64,000 nucleotides of DNA from Desulfobacula sp. (GTDB taxonomy: Bacteria; Desulfobacterota; Desulfobacteria; Desulfobacterales; Desulfobacteraceae). Location of the stretch: contig VMSR01000095.1 of the NCBI GenBank assembly GCA_013792075.1, positions 1 through 64,000 of the forward strand, in the 5' to 3' direction. A program made the translations under genes and the position numbers. The notes beneath the pieces were generated by a model. It was not told the DNA's origin. It saw only the letters and a list, made by a program, of their open reading frames with translations, and ran no database searches. Positions 43,450 to 51,992 of the stretch are shown in pieces (the stretch's first letter is position 1; the number at the start of each line of letters is the position of its first letter).

Positions 43450-45305
43450 ACAATCTGACACCTGAACAGTTAAAAGCTGCAGAATCAAGAAACAGTATTG
43501 TTGCAGTAATAGCAGTGCCGGGTTCTGGCAAGACAAAAACAATGATGGAACGAATTGGCATCCTGGTCAATCAACATGGGATCTCGCCGGAAAACATTCT
43601 CGGGTTAACCTTTACCAAAAATGCGGCAGATGAAATGAAACACCGCCTGGTGGAAGTGCTGGGGGATCGATCAGCAAGGGTCCACTTATCCACCATTCAT
43701 TCTTTCTGTTATTACCTGTTAAAAAGAGAAGGGTTTGTCTTTGAAATCGTTTCTGGAAAAGAGCAGCTGATCCTAATCAAAGAGGTCATGAAACAATTGA
43801 AAATAAAGGATCTGACCATTGGAACCGTACTTCGGGAAATCTCTCTTGCAAAGAATAATCTGATTGATGCACAGGATTTCAAAGAATTGTTTGAAGGTGA
43901 TAAATCCATGATGAAGGTTGCCGAGATTTACAGGCTCTATGATGAAATCAAATTCAAAAAGATGCTTCTGGATTTTGATGACCTTCTCATTCAAAGTTAT
44001 AGCTTGCTAAGGGATGATGAAAAAATCAGGGATAAGTACCAGGAGATGTTCAACAGCATTTTGATTGATGAATTCCAGGACACCAACCCTTGTCAGCTAA
44101 GCCTGTTAAAGCTTCTCATCAAAGAAAACCAGGAAAATTCAAGCTTCTGGGTATGCGGGGATGACCACCAGAGTATTTATGGATTCGCCGGCGCCAGCGT
44201 GGGAAACATTCTGAATTTTAAAACCATGTTTCCCATGTCAGAGCAGTTTATCCTTGAGTTAAACTTCAGATCCACAAAAAAAATAGTACAGGCCTGTTCA
44301 AATCTGGCCCAGCATTTCAAACGACAGATTCCCAAAGATTTTAAAACCAATAATATAGAAGGAGATAGTGTTATCGTTCTGGAAAGTTCCAGTGAAATGA
44401 CAGAGGCAATGGTTCTGGTAAGTGAAATCACCGACCTGGTTGAACGAAAGGGATATGCCTACAAGGAGATCGCTGTTTTATACCGGGCCAATTTTCAATC
44501 CCTGTATCCTGAAGAAGCATTCCTTCAAAACAAGATCCCTTTCTATATCCATGGGGGCCAGAACTTCTATACCCGGCGTGAAGTTAAAATCCTCCTTGAC
44601 TATCTTAGGGTGATCCAGGACCCAGATTCCGATGAGGGAGATGATAGCCTTCTGAATATACTCAACGCACCCGTTCGATATATTTCAAACAAATCCAAAG
44701 CTGAGTTAAAAGAGTTCTGTGACAAAAAGGGTATTCATCTGTACCAGGGATTAAAAGAAACCCGGTTTGATACCCCCTTTATCCGGAAAAACATCAGGGA
44801 GTTTATTAACTTCATGGACCCTTTAATTGAGGGGGTTGATACTTTTGGGCCATCAGAGTTACTGAAGCTGCTGAGAAACAATCTGGATTATGACAGATTC
44901 ATTGTAGACGAAGATATGCCGAGCCCGGATGATATTGTGATCGAGAATTTAAATCACCTTCAGCTATCAGCGGCCCGGTACAATGATATCAAATCATTCC
45001 TGAAATACACCGATACCTTTGAAGACAGCAAAACCAGCCAGAATAAAGAAGGGGTGTCTCTCATGACCATCCACAAATCAAAGGGCCTGGAGTTTAAAAT
45101 TGTATTTCTTATTGGAATGGTTGAAGGCTTATTGCCCAGCGCCAAGGGGAATATCGAGGAAGAAAGGAGAATATGCTTTGTGGCTATTTCAAGGGCTATG
45201 GAACTGTTATTCTTATCCTATCCCCTTTCCTACCTGGGCCAAGTTTCTAAAAAATCAATCTTCATTGATGAGATCCTGGGCCATATAAATCCTGAAGACA
45301 AGTAG
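43446..45305 (+). CDS. UvrD/Rep-family helicase
   Basis: A 619-residue SF1 helicase with all main motifs: Q-motif LTPEQLKAAE, Walker A VPGSGKTKTMM, motif Ia LTFTKNAADEM, Walker B ILIDEFQDTN, motif III WVCGDDHQSIYGFAGA, motif V VSLMTIHKSKGLEF and motif VI EEERRICFVAISRA. It should move 3' to 5' on single-stranded DNA. With the nuclease it resembles a small AddAB-like pair in an element. Confidence 0.95.
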   Translation: MNNLTPEQLKAAESRNSIVAVIAVPGSGKTKTMMERIGILVNQHGISPENILGLTFTKNAADEMKHRLVEVLGDRSARVHLSTIHSFCYYLLKREGFVFEIVSGKEQLILIKEVMKQLKIKDLTIGTVLREISLAKNNLIDAQDFKELFEGDKSMMKVAEIYRLYDEIKFKKMLLDFDDLLIQSYSLLRDDEKIRDKYQEMFNSILIDEFQDTNPCQLSLLKLLIKENQENSSFWVCGDDHQSIYGFAGASVGNILNFKTMFPMSEQFILELNFRSTKKIVQACSNLAQHFKRQIPKDFKTNNIEGDSVIVLESSSEMTEAMVLVSEITDLVERKGYAYKEIAVLYRANFQSLYPEEAFLQNKIPFYIHGGQNFYTRREVKILLDYLRVIQDPDSDEGDDSLLNILNAPVRYISNKSKAELKEFCDKKGIHLYQGLKETRFDTPFIRKNIREFINFMDPLIEGVDTFGPSELLKLLRNNLDYDRFIVDEDMPSPDDIVIENLNHLQLSAARYNDIKSFLKYTDTFEDSKTSQNKEGVSLMTIHKSKGLEFKIVFLIGMVEGLLPSAKGNIEEERRICFVAISRAMELLFLSYPLSYLGQVSKKSIFIDEILGHINPEDK

Positions 45306-45410
45306 ACCTATCGTTTATTCGAGCAAATTTACCTCAAATTTTAACCTGGCGTGAACAGGTTAACCCCTATAACGAAAAATCAAAACAACCATGAAAGGAG
45401 ATAAAAAAGT

Positions 45411-45896
45411 ATGAATTTTGAAATTATTCATTTCCGGAATGCCGAAAACATTTTGGAATCAAAAAACATGATCCATGATGTAACCATTACCTGTGAATAC
45501 CTGCTTGATTGTCTGGCAGGCACTGCTTATCGAAGAGAAATACTCCGTGATGCTTTAGATGCCATGGGATGGAGAGAGGAACACGTGAGCCTGAACATTT
45601 TGCCGGGACGACGATATATGTATAAAGGTGTTAAGGGGAAAATCGCCATGGATGGAAATTTTTCTTCTTATGAATATCTCCACACAGGACTTCTCAGATT
45701 GCAGCTGGGATATGACAAAGGAACGGTTGAATCCGGCATATTGCTTTTGACTTCTGCCCGCAGTGAAAAAAGTCCATACGGAAGCACTCTGGATATGCTT
45801 GAGGATGAAATGCGCATGCTGTTTCCAACGATTTCTCTTCCAGTTTCAATCTGTCTTTTTGATCTGGGCGAACCTACTATTCCAGAAGACAACTGA
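45411..45896 (+). CDS. Hypothetical protein, weakly BglII-like
   Basis: A 161-residue protein. The start MNFEIIHFRNAENIL, the central region and the part VESGILLLTSA...YGSTLDMLEDEM...ISLPVSICLFDLGE recall the order seen in the BglII/BstYI restriction-enzyme group, where a similar ...GILLLT and ...VPIRLVGL frame the active site. The catalytic acidic-x-Glu part is not clear, so activity is not claimed. The ATG has AAGGAG. No methyltransferase lies next to it. The assignment is tentative. Confidence 0.4.
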   Translation: MNFEIIHFRNAENILESKNMIHDVTITCEYLLDCLAGTAYRREILRDALDAMGWREEHVSLNILPGRRYMYKGVKGKIAMDGNFSSYEYLHTGLLRLQLGYDKGTVESGILLLTSARSEKSPYGSTLDMLEDEMRMLFPTISLPVSICLFDLGEPTIPEDN

Positions 45897-45924
45897 AATA
45901 TTTCAATCAAAGGAGAAACAAACT

Positions 45925-46116
45925 ATGGCGTATCCGTTTAAACCTTTAAGCACCGAAAAGTTGAAAAAGGCGTTTAAAAGAATGGTAGAACGAAACTGTC
46001 GATCTCAAGATACAAACCAGTGCCTTAAGAAACCTTCTGGCAAAAAAGCAGGAAACAAACTGTGCTGTCCTGCACGGATACTGGAGACCTGGGGACAGAG
46101 AGTGATAAATCATTAG
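45925..46116 (+). CDS. Small basic cysteine-containing protein
   Basis: A 63-residue, highly basic protein with four cysteines (C25, C33, and CC near 48). ATG with AAGGAG. No family recognised. It may bind nucleic acid; this follows only from its charge. Confidence 0.5.
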   Translation: MAYPFKPLSTEKLKKAFKRMVERNCRSQDTNQCLKKPSGKKAGNKLCCPARILETWGQRVINH

Positions 46117-46227
46117 CCCCATATTATAACAGAAACAAACTTGAACCATTTTTAATTCCTCAGCAAGAATCCCATCTGTCAACAGTTTCCAACTAAAATC
46201 AAAAAAATTGTAACAGAATCAAACTAC

Positions 46228-46320
46228 CCAGGAGCCACCCGTCCGCTTTTATGGATATGCACCCTGTAGAGTCGTCAGGGAGAATATAATATGCCTGGGG
46301 GTGAAAGGTATATCTCCTGG
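46228..46320 (+). ncRNA. Candidate structured RNA
   Basis: Nested helices: CCAGGAG (46228-46234) with CTCCTGG (46314-46320), CACCC (46236-46240) with GGGTG (46299-46303), and an inner CCCTG (46262-46266) with CAGGG (46276-46280). The stretch 46117-46448 has no gene. It may be a regulatory leader or small RNA ahead of the DUF932 gene. No known RNA family recognised. Confidence 0.35.
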
Positions 46321-46395
46321 AAACAAACACAAAATATTTTCAATCAATTAAATTCGCAGGCGCCTGAGAATGAATCTTGTGAATTGTCAGAATGA

Positions 46396-46417
46396 AACGC
46401 CGAGGTTGGCGTTTTTT
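46396..46417 (+). terminator. Terminator-like hairpin before DUF932 gene
   Basis: AACGCC-gaggtt-GGCGTT followed by four more T. The AAGGAGG ribosome site for the gene at 46449 comes 17 bases later. Confidence 0.75.
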
Positions 46418-46448
46418 AAGAAACAAACCCATGAAGGAGGATAAAACC

Positions 46449-47375
46449 ATGCAGCATGAAACCACCCTTGAAAAAATTTATGATCAAGTGGATGCAATGT
46501 CCGCTAATTGTATTGATCAAAATGTCAATGTACCCGAAATAGAATTTGACAGCCTTGATTTGATGAGGATCGCTGGAGAATCCCATACGGTAAGACCTGT
46601 GGCCCAGAGATCCATTTCAAACAGATTGGGAATCCCCTACAATTATTTGAAAAAATGCCCCCAGGATATCCAGGCGGATAATTTGAATTACTGGATCAAA
46701 CATGAAAAGAATACCCAGCTGTTTTTTAGATTCGATGGGGATGATGTAAGAGCGGTATTCACTCAAAAATATGTTCCAGTGGACAATTTTGAGATTTTTG
46801 AACGACTTGATTCTTTGGGATATAAACCTGAAACAATCGTCCAGTGCTCTCTTGACCCTGAATTCATGAGCTTGAGCATACCTGACGGGCCCAGATCTTT
46901 TGATATCAATGGGGATAAGTTTACCCCGGGAATCTCTATTTCTAATTCTGAAGTGGGATTGGCCAGTTTGAGCATATCTGCGTTTGTCTTGCGCCTGATC
47001 TGTACCAATGGACTTATATCCAAGTCCGATGTTTCTACATCATACCGCCATGTATCCACCAAGATTCTGGAAGAATTTCCCAATGTCCTGGAGAAAGTAT
47101 CTGCTGAGCTTGGCAACAAAAGGGATCTGTTCAAAATATCCATGGATTCTGCTGTGAATAATCCTGATTCATCCATGGCAAGTTTCAACAGGCAATTTCA
47201 ATTAAACAAAGTGGAGCAGGAAGCTGTTGAATGGGGATGGGCCCATGATGTCGGGAATACCATGTTCCATGTAATCCAGGCTTATACCAAAGGTTCCCAG
47301 TACAAGGATCTATCTGCTGAGTCCAGTTTCAAACTTCAGAGGACCGGTGGGAATATTCTGGCAATGGTCAATTAA
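46449..47375 (+). CDS. DUF932 phage/plasmid-like protein
   Basis: A 308-residue protein of the DUF932 family, common in plasmids and phages. Features are AQRSISNRLGIPYNYLKKCP, FRFDGDDVRAVFTQKYVPVDN, LSISAFVLRLICTNGLI and WGWAHDVGNTMFHVIQAYT. The ATG at 46449 has AAGGAGG; the frame can be read further upstream but without such a site. Its biochemical role is not settled; it usually lies in replication or recombination blocks, as here. Confidence 0.85.
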   Translation: MQHETTLEKIYDQVDAMSANCIDQNVNVPEIEFDSLDLMRIAGESHTVRPVAQRSISNRLGIPYNYLKKCPQDIQADNLNYWIKHEKNTQLFFRFDGDDVRAVFTQKYVPVDNFEIFERLDSLGYKPETIVQCSLDPEFMSLSIPDGPRSFDINGDKFTPGISISNSEVGLASLSISAFVLRLICTNGLISKSDVSTSYRHVSTKILEEFPNVLEKVSAELGNKRDLFKISMDSAVNNPDSSMASFNRQFQLNKVEQEAVEWGWAHDVGNTMFHVIQAYTKGSQYKDLSAESSFKLQRTGGNILAMVN

Positions 47376-47401
47376 TCATTTGTTTTAAAGGAGAATTATT
47401 T

Positions 47402-47644
47402 ATGGGATTGATACATTGTATGGAATTGGATTTCAGTCAAATTCCTGAAATCTCAAATGGTATAGTAAAAAAAGATTCTTTCTTTGATGAAGTGCCAACA
47501 TTGAATCAGAAAAATCTGGAAAAATGGGCAGAATCAAAATTCGAGTTTAAAATCAAAATTGAACATGAATGGTATCTCGGTTCATTTTACAATGATGATT
47601 CTCGAATCAATGAAGTTTCTTTATCATTTTCAAAATTTCAATAA
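47402..47644 (+). CDS. Hypothetical protein
   Basis: An 80-residue acidic protein, no domain recognised, ATG with AAGGAG. Bases just after its stop (47646-47663) repeat the last bases of the DUF932 gene (GGCAATGGTCAATTAA), which shows that a gene end was copied or that this gene was inserted there. Function unknown. Confidence 0.5.
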   Translation: MGLIHCMELDFSQIPEISNGIVKKDSFFDEVPTLNQKNLEKWAESKFEFKIKIEHEWYLGSFYNDDSRINEVSLSFSKFQ

Positions 47645-47684
47645 ATGGCAATGGTCAATTAAACAAACCGCTGTTCACAATTTA

Positions 47685-47722
47685 ATAAACCCCTCTTTGA
47701 ATGATCATTGAGGGGTTTTCAT
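47685..47722 (+). terminator. Leader hairpin before the 47743 gene
   Basis: AACCCCTC / GAGGGGTT perfect stem with a 14-base loop and TTC. The surrounding leader, from CAATTAAACAAAC to GGATTTAAAAGTATGGA, is repeated at 48236-48302 with part of the hairpin missing. Confidence 0.7.
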
Positions 47723-47742
47723 TTCTATGAGGATTTAAAAGT

Positions 47743-48219
47743 ATGGATACTGAACAATTTGTGATCACGAAAGAAACCTTAAAAAGATATTCCCAAAATT
47801 TATTATTTAATCGTATGCACGGTCTTACTGACAAAGACGTTTTAATTGCAAACCGGATGCATGATTTAATTTTAAATTCCAGGGATAAATCAAGACCGAC
47901 TCCTGGTGATATTATTGTCTGTTGTTCGGACCAAATCAGCTATGAATATGGTCACTTAAATACAGACATAAAAACCGAATACTGCTCTATTTGTACCCAA
48001 GCATATACACCCTTTGTCTTTGATGATCTTGATATGCCTTATTTTTCAACCTCCGGGGGTTACTGGATATCTGAAACAGATCCCAAAATGTTTGAATACA
48101 TAGGTGAAAGGAAAAAGTTGTTTTGCACATGGGGTCATGATGGTGCATGCGCTGGAGGAGCGGTTTATTTCGAAGTCCTGGTCAATGCGTGGAAACTTTA
48201 TCGAGAAGATATCTATTAA
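47743..48219 (+). CDS. Hypothetical protein
   Basis: A 158-residue soluble protein with several cysteines (VCC, YCSICTQAYTPFVF, GACAGGAV) that could bind a metal. The YTPFVF and SGGYWIS parts are typical of an uncharacterised element family, possibly DUF4121. ATG has GAGGA. Function unknown. Confidence 0.5.
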   Translation: MDTEQFVITKETLKRYSQNLLFNRMHGLTDKDVLIANRMHDLILNSRDKSRPTPGDIIVCCSDQISYEYGHLNTDIKTEYCSICTQAYTPFVFDDLDMPYFSTSGGYWISETDPKMFEYIGERKKLFCTWGHDGACAGGAVYFEVLVNAWKLYREDIY

Positions 48220-48296
48220 TGAAATCGCTTACGTCAATTAAACAAACTGCAGTTCTCAATTTAATAAAACCCTCATTTGAATAAGGATTTAAAAGT

Positions 48297-48785
48297 ATGG
48301 ACAAAGAACAATTCTGGAATGATCTCAAAACAGGCACATTCGCTTCAATGGTCAAGGAATCTTCCAAAGGTAAGCGACTGCTTTCATCAAAAGAAGTTTT
48401 TAATGTGATGAAACCCATCTTTGCTCAAGAGGATGATATCGAAACCATGTACTGCATCTTCATGAACCCCAAAAACAGGATCATTGCCATTGAGAAGATG
48501 TTTGAGGGCACCATAAATCATGCAATCGTTTATCCTCGGGAAATCGCCAAACGGGTGATCTTGCTAAAATCTACAGGTGTTATCCTGGTTCACAATCATC
48601 CTTCAGGAGATACCGAACCCTCAATGGAAGATAACAAAATCACCATGAAGGTAGGCATCTCTCTTGGGAGCATAGACGTTGAACTACACGACCATATAAT
48701 CATTGGAGACAGTTATCATTCCATGGCCGACTCCGGAATTATCCAAACAGTTAAAAATCGGATGAGAGAGCTTGTTTCTGTGTAG
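48297..48785 (+). CDS. RadC-like JAB domain protein
   Basis: A 162-residue protein with the JAB/MPN metal motif HNHPSGDTEPSMED (HxH-x(n)-D), with an upstream glutamate in the IAIEKMFEGT part. It is the RadC-type domain common on plasmids and islands; the N-terminal HhH part of chromosomal RadC is absent. The exact role is unknown, often with DNA processing genes. ATG with AAGGA. Confidence 0.85.
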   Translation: MDKEQFWNDLKTGTFASMVKESSKGKRLLSSKEVFNVMKPIFAQEDDIETMYCIFMNPKNRIIAIEKMFEGTINHAIVYPREIAKRVILLKSTGVILVHNHPSGDTEPSMEDNKITMKVGISLGSIDVELHDHIIIGDSYHSMADSGIIQTVKNRMRELVSV

Positions 48786-48828
48786 CTGAATTTTTCAAAT
48801 CAAAACAAATAATGGAAAGGATCAAATA

Positions 48829-49029
48829 ATGACGAAACCAAAAATCAAACCAACCGTGAAACTCATTGATACCAATGGAAATGCATTTGCAATCATCGGG
48901 CGTGTCCGTAATGCTCTTTTTAAAGCTGGCGCCGACAAGGAGTATGTGAAAAAGTATCTGGATGAGGTTATGTCAGGCGATTATGACAATTTGATCTGCG
49001 TGACCATGGATTATGTGAATGTGACCTGA
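48829..49029 (+). CDS. Small hypothetical element protein
   Basis: A 66-residue protein with PTVKLIDTNGNAFAIIGRV and ADKEYVKKYLDEVMSGDYDNL, matching a small family frequent in plasmids and phages without a known function. ATG with GGAAAGGATC. It ends the large element's gene block; a terminator follows. Confidence 0.65.
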   Translation: MTKPKIKPTVKLIDTNGNAFAIIGRVRNALFKAGADKEYVKKYLDEVMSGDYDNLICVTMDYVNVT

Positions 49030-49064
49030 TCTGGTGACCGGTGGTGTCGGTGATTGATGAATAA

Positions 49065-49102
49065 GGAATAACCCCTCTTAGCAATTGGAGGGTTATTTTT
49101 TT
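49065..49102 (+). terminator. Terminator at the right end of the large element's gene block
   Basis: AATAACCCCTC...GGAGGGTTATT with a run of seven T. It marks the end of the plus-strand block. Confidence 0.8.
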
Positions 49103-49489
49103 GTATTTTTTTTAATCTGAATAAGAATTCATCTGTTCCCTATTATTTCAACTTGAAAGTTTTTCTGGATGTGAATGGCTATAAAATGTATCTCCAATAA
49201 AATTTCATGGGATCTTAATTTATTTGGTCATGCGGTTTTCCATATAGATGAATCGCACATCAAAGACTGAAAATTTTGTTTATACAAGATGTGGTAACGT
49301 GGGGAATTTTAATAAAGTGAGTCGTACACGTTATAGTGCTCAGTCCCACCAAGCAAAGGACTTTATAGACATAGCTGTCGCTCAATTCGTAATTTAAAAT
49401 TCCATAAAATAAGAAATATTGAACTACTTATTTTGAATACTATGACTCACTAAAAAAAATTCTTAATTAACAAATTCGTTGAATAATCA
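49103..49489. other. Non-coding boundary region
   Basis: About 390 bases, AT-rich, with no gene. I looked here for the second ssrA attachment copy and did not find it. The sequence AGTGAGTCGTACACG... returns weakly as ATGACTCACT, but no clear inverted or direct repeat could be fixed. Confidence 0.45.
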
Positions 49490-49538
49490 TTGACAAATAT
49501 AAATCTGAACACTATCATATATGAACAGTTGTTCATAT
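49490..49538 (+). promoter_or_regulatory. Sigma-70 promoter with ArsR-type operator
   Basis: TTGACA (49490-49495), a 17-base spacer, TATCAT (49513-49518), then the perfect inverted repeat ATATGAACA-GT-TGTTCATAT (49519-49538), which covers the start point. ArsR/SmtB regulators bind such repeats, so this is the self-regulated promoter of the metal operon. Confidence 0.9.
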
Positions 49539-49551
49539 GAGGAGATGTTAA

Positions 49552-49902
49552 ATGGATATTTGTGGCGACAAATGTATAAATGAAAAAAAGGTTCTGGAGA
49601 CTTTAAAGACTATTCCGCCAGTTGAAAGCATCAACCAGATGGTGGATATATTCAAAGCGTTAAGCGATCCAACACGACTAAAAATTGTTCTTGCACTATT
49701 GAAACAGGAACATTGTGTTTGTGATATCGCAGTTCTTTGTAACCTGAGTGATTCCGCTATTTCGCATCAACTCAGGATACTTAGAACAATGAAAATTTTA
49801 AAAAATCGCAGAGAAGGTAAAATAATCTACTACTCTATTGATGATGACCATGTTGTCTCATTGATCAAAATGAGCCTGGATCATATCACTCATGCTAAAT
49901 AA
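49552..49902 (+). CDS. ArsR/SmtB-family regulator
   Basis: A 116-residue winged-helix repressor. FKALSDPTRLKIVLALL and SDSAISHQLRILRTMKIL form the DNA-binding domain, EGKIIYYSIDDDHV is the wing and the C-terminal helix closes the dimer. The metal motif HCVCDIAVLCNL in helix 3 has the CVC set of the ArsR/CadC group, and CGDKC near the N-terminus supplies extra cysteines as in CadC. It should bind the repeat just upstream and release it with a thiophilic or soft metal. It overlaps the permease reading frame. Confidence 0.93.
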   Translation: MDICGDKCINEKKVLETLKTIPPVESINQMVDIFKALSDPTRLKIVLALLKQEHCVCDIAVLCNLSDSAISHQLRILRTMKILKNRREGKIIYYSIDDDHVVSLIKMSLDHITHAK

Positions 49903-49915
49903 GGAAAAAATTATT

Positions 49916-50992
49916 ATGACAATCGTTTATGAAATATTAAAAGAATCTTGGTATCTATATCTTGATGTTGCAATATATATGCTGTTCGGCTTTTTTGTCG
50001 CGGGACTACTCTACGTTTTTTTTAAGGCAGATAAAATTAAACAATACCTTGGAACCGGTAAAATCAAGCCAGTAATTCTATCGGCATTGTTTGGGATACC
50101 GATCCCTCTTTGTTCTTGTGGTGTTGTTCCTGTGGCTACGAGTCTTAAAAAACAAGGAGCTAATAGCGGCGCTGCCTTATCGTTTATGATCGCCACCCCA
50201 GAATCAGGAGTGGATTCCATCGCAGTCTCCTGGGCTATGTTAGATCCCATTTTGACTGTAATTCGTCCAGTTGCTGCTTTTATTACTGCAGTATCAACAG
50301 GGATCGTTCAAAATTACTTTGGCACAGAGGATGCACCCATTGTCAAGACACAGGTTAAAGAAGCAGGCGGTTGAGGCTGCACACAAAACAGTTGTGCAGT
50401 AGCACAACCCAAAAAAGAATCCTTGCTCCACAGACTAATCGACGGTATTAAATACGCTTATGGTGAGCTGCTGACAGATATTGCCAAACCTTTTTTGGTC
50501 GGTATTTTCATTGCAGGGATTATAACATTTTATTTTCCGGAAGATCTGACTGTGTGGGCCAATGATCACAGATTTTTATCTATGATAGTGATGCTGATCG
50601 CCGGAATACCCATGTATGTCTGTGCAACTTCTTCTACACCTATTGCAGCAGCCTTGATATTAAAAGGGTTGAACCCGGGAGCTGCCCTGGTCTTTTTACT
50701 TGCAGGACCAGCCACCAATGCAGCAACCATCAATCTCGTTAAAAACATATTTAACACTCGGGCACTTTTTATTTATTTGTCAATGATTTCTGCCACTTCC
50801 CTCTTAATGGGTTTTTTAGTGGACATTGTGTATGACCTGATGGGAATACAAGCCAGTGCAATCGTTGGTCAAGCTTCGGAAATTTTTCCAGAAAGCGTGC
50901 AACTTGTTGCAGCGGTAATTCTTACCGGGCTGATCGTATTTAATTTGATAACTAACTATCGGCATCAGACAGAACATGCTCATTCACATTAA
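49916..50992 (+). CDS. Two-half permease with in-frame TGA, predicted selenoprotein
   Basis: The frame runs from 49916 to 50992 (358 codons plus stop) and is broken only by TGA at 50372-50374 (residue 153). Both halves belong to the DUF318/ArsP_1 permease group: residues about 15-150 hold PIPLCSCGVVPVATSL and TPESGVDSIAVSW, the second half holds YVCATSSTPIAAALILKG and GPATNAATINLVKN. Reading TGA as selenocysteine gives the loop GGUGCTQNSCAVAQ between the halves. A SECIS-like hairpin follows (50391-50408). The protein should export a metal or metalloid across the inner membrane, under the ArsR regulator. The start at 49916 has AAGGA; 49892 is possible. Confidence 0.8.
50391..50408 (+). promoter_or_regulatory. 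Candidate bacterial SECIS element
   Basis: GTTGTGC-AGTA-GCACAAC, a 7-bp perfect stem whose loop holds GU and begins 24 bases after the TGA. Bacterial SECIS hairpins carry a GU in a small loop about 16-37 bases after the UGA, so it fits. A competing stem CTGCACA/TGTGCAG (50377-50399) exists. Confidence 0.65.
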
Positions 50993-51045
50993 TACGTTAT
51001 CGGCCTTTGAATTTATAGCAGCTGAATTAATGAAGGGAAAATATT

Positions 51046-51702
51046 TTGAAATCAAGGAGAGCCTTAAATTGGTATAATCTGTTTTCAAAAGTTTATACAT
51101 TCACAAATGATTATCCTTATACAAAAATAAGAAAAAAAGCCATCGATGAATTGGAGCTAAAAAAAGGAGATGTGGTTCTTGATCTCTTCTGCGGGACAGG
51201 AGTCAATTTTAAGGAGATCTGTTCCCAAATAGGACAAAATGGAATAATTGTTGGAATTGATGGTTCTTCAGGTATGCTTTCAAAAGCAAGGGAAACTATT
51301 TCTGTAATTGAAAATCCTTCATCGGTAAGGCTTATCGAAAAAGATCTGCGCATGGTTGGATGTGATTTTTTTTTGAAAACGATACCAACTGAAACTGTAC
51401 CGAAAGTTTTGATAACCTTAGGTCCTGGAGGCATGCCGGGTTGGGAAACTTTCTGGAAGAATCTGTTTTCAGCAGTACCTTCTGGTACACGGTTTGTTAC
51501 CATGGACGTGTTTTGTAAAAAAGGATCTCTATCAGGAGCCATCATAAATCTTATAGGGGCAGGGAGCTGGAAGATTGATGTCAGTTCCCACACGCCCTGG
51601 AAATACCTGGCTAAAAATTGTGACAATTATCGAGAATCAATTTTTCGTGCTTTTAAATTGTTAGACTGTGACCTGGTTTTAGCTTCCGGTCGGAAAAGAT
51701 GA
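51046..51702 (+). CDS. SAM-dependent methyltransferase
   Basis: A 218-residue class I methyltransferase of the UbiE/Methyltransf_11 kind: motif I VVLDLFCGTGVNFKEI, motif II region GIDGSSGMLSKARE, and a later LITLGPGGMPGWE. Start is a TTG at 51046, with GGGAAAA upstream. It lies 53 bases after the permease and probably shares its operon; together with an ArsR regulator this suggests methylation of a metalloid or of a small thiol, but the trivalent-arsenic cysteines of ArsM are not seen. Confidence 0.7.
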   Translation: MKSRRALNWYNLFSKVYTFTNDYPYTKIRKKAIDELELKKGDVVLDLFCGTGVNFKEICSQIGQNGIIVGIDGSSGMLSKARETISVIENPSSVRLIEKDLRMVGCDFFLKTIPTETVPKVLITLGPGGMPGWETFWKNLFSAVPSGTRFVTMDVFCKKGSLSGAIINLIGAGSWKIDVSSHTPWKYLAKNCDNYRESIFRAFKLLDCDLVLASGRKR

Positions 51703-51797
51703 ATAAATCACACGAGGAAAACTGTAATGCACATATTGTGACAGCTTAACAGGTGAAATGATATATGAAAAGCACACGGTTTCCGAATTTCCGCGGC

Positions 51798-51992
51798 CTA
51801 ACAATAAATTTGAGTTTTATTCTCAGCAACCCAAACATATAGGTTAAGAACCTCTATTAGTTTAAAGGGAACCACCTTATCCTCTCTTTCCCTCCTGATA
51901 TGATGAGTGAGTTTCCTCTCATCCTTTCTACCGGCAATAAAAACCTGCTCCTTCTTAAACCGGGTATTATTTAAAGCGTTTATGATAAACAC
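51798..51992 (-). pseudogene. Possible HNH-endonuclease-like remnant
   Basis: A 64-codon frame reads RKDERKLTHHIRREREDKVV..., similar to the stretch just before the zinc motif in some HNH restriction proteins. It has no start signal, and the expected HNH part is missing. I regard it as a degraded fragment at best. Confidence 0.25.

Noticed and set aside
49892-50992. Two separate permease subunit genes
   Set aside because: The second half has no ribosome site or normal start at 50423 (a TTG in mid-sequence), and both halves are in the same phase with a hairpin after the TGA, so read-through is the better account.
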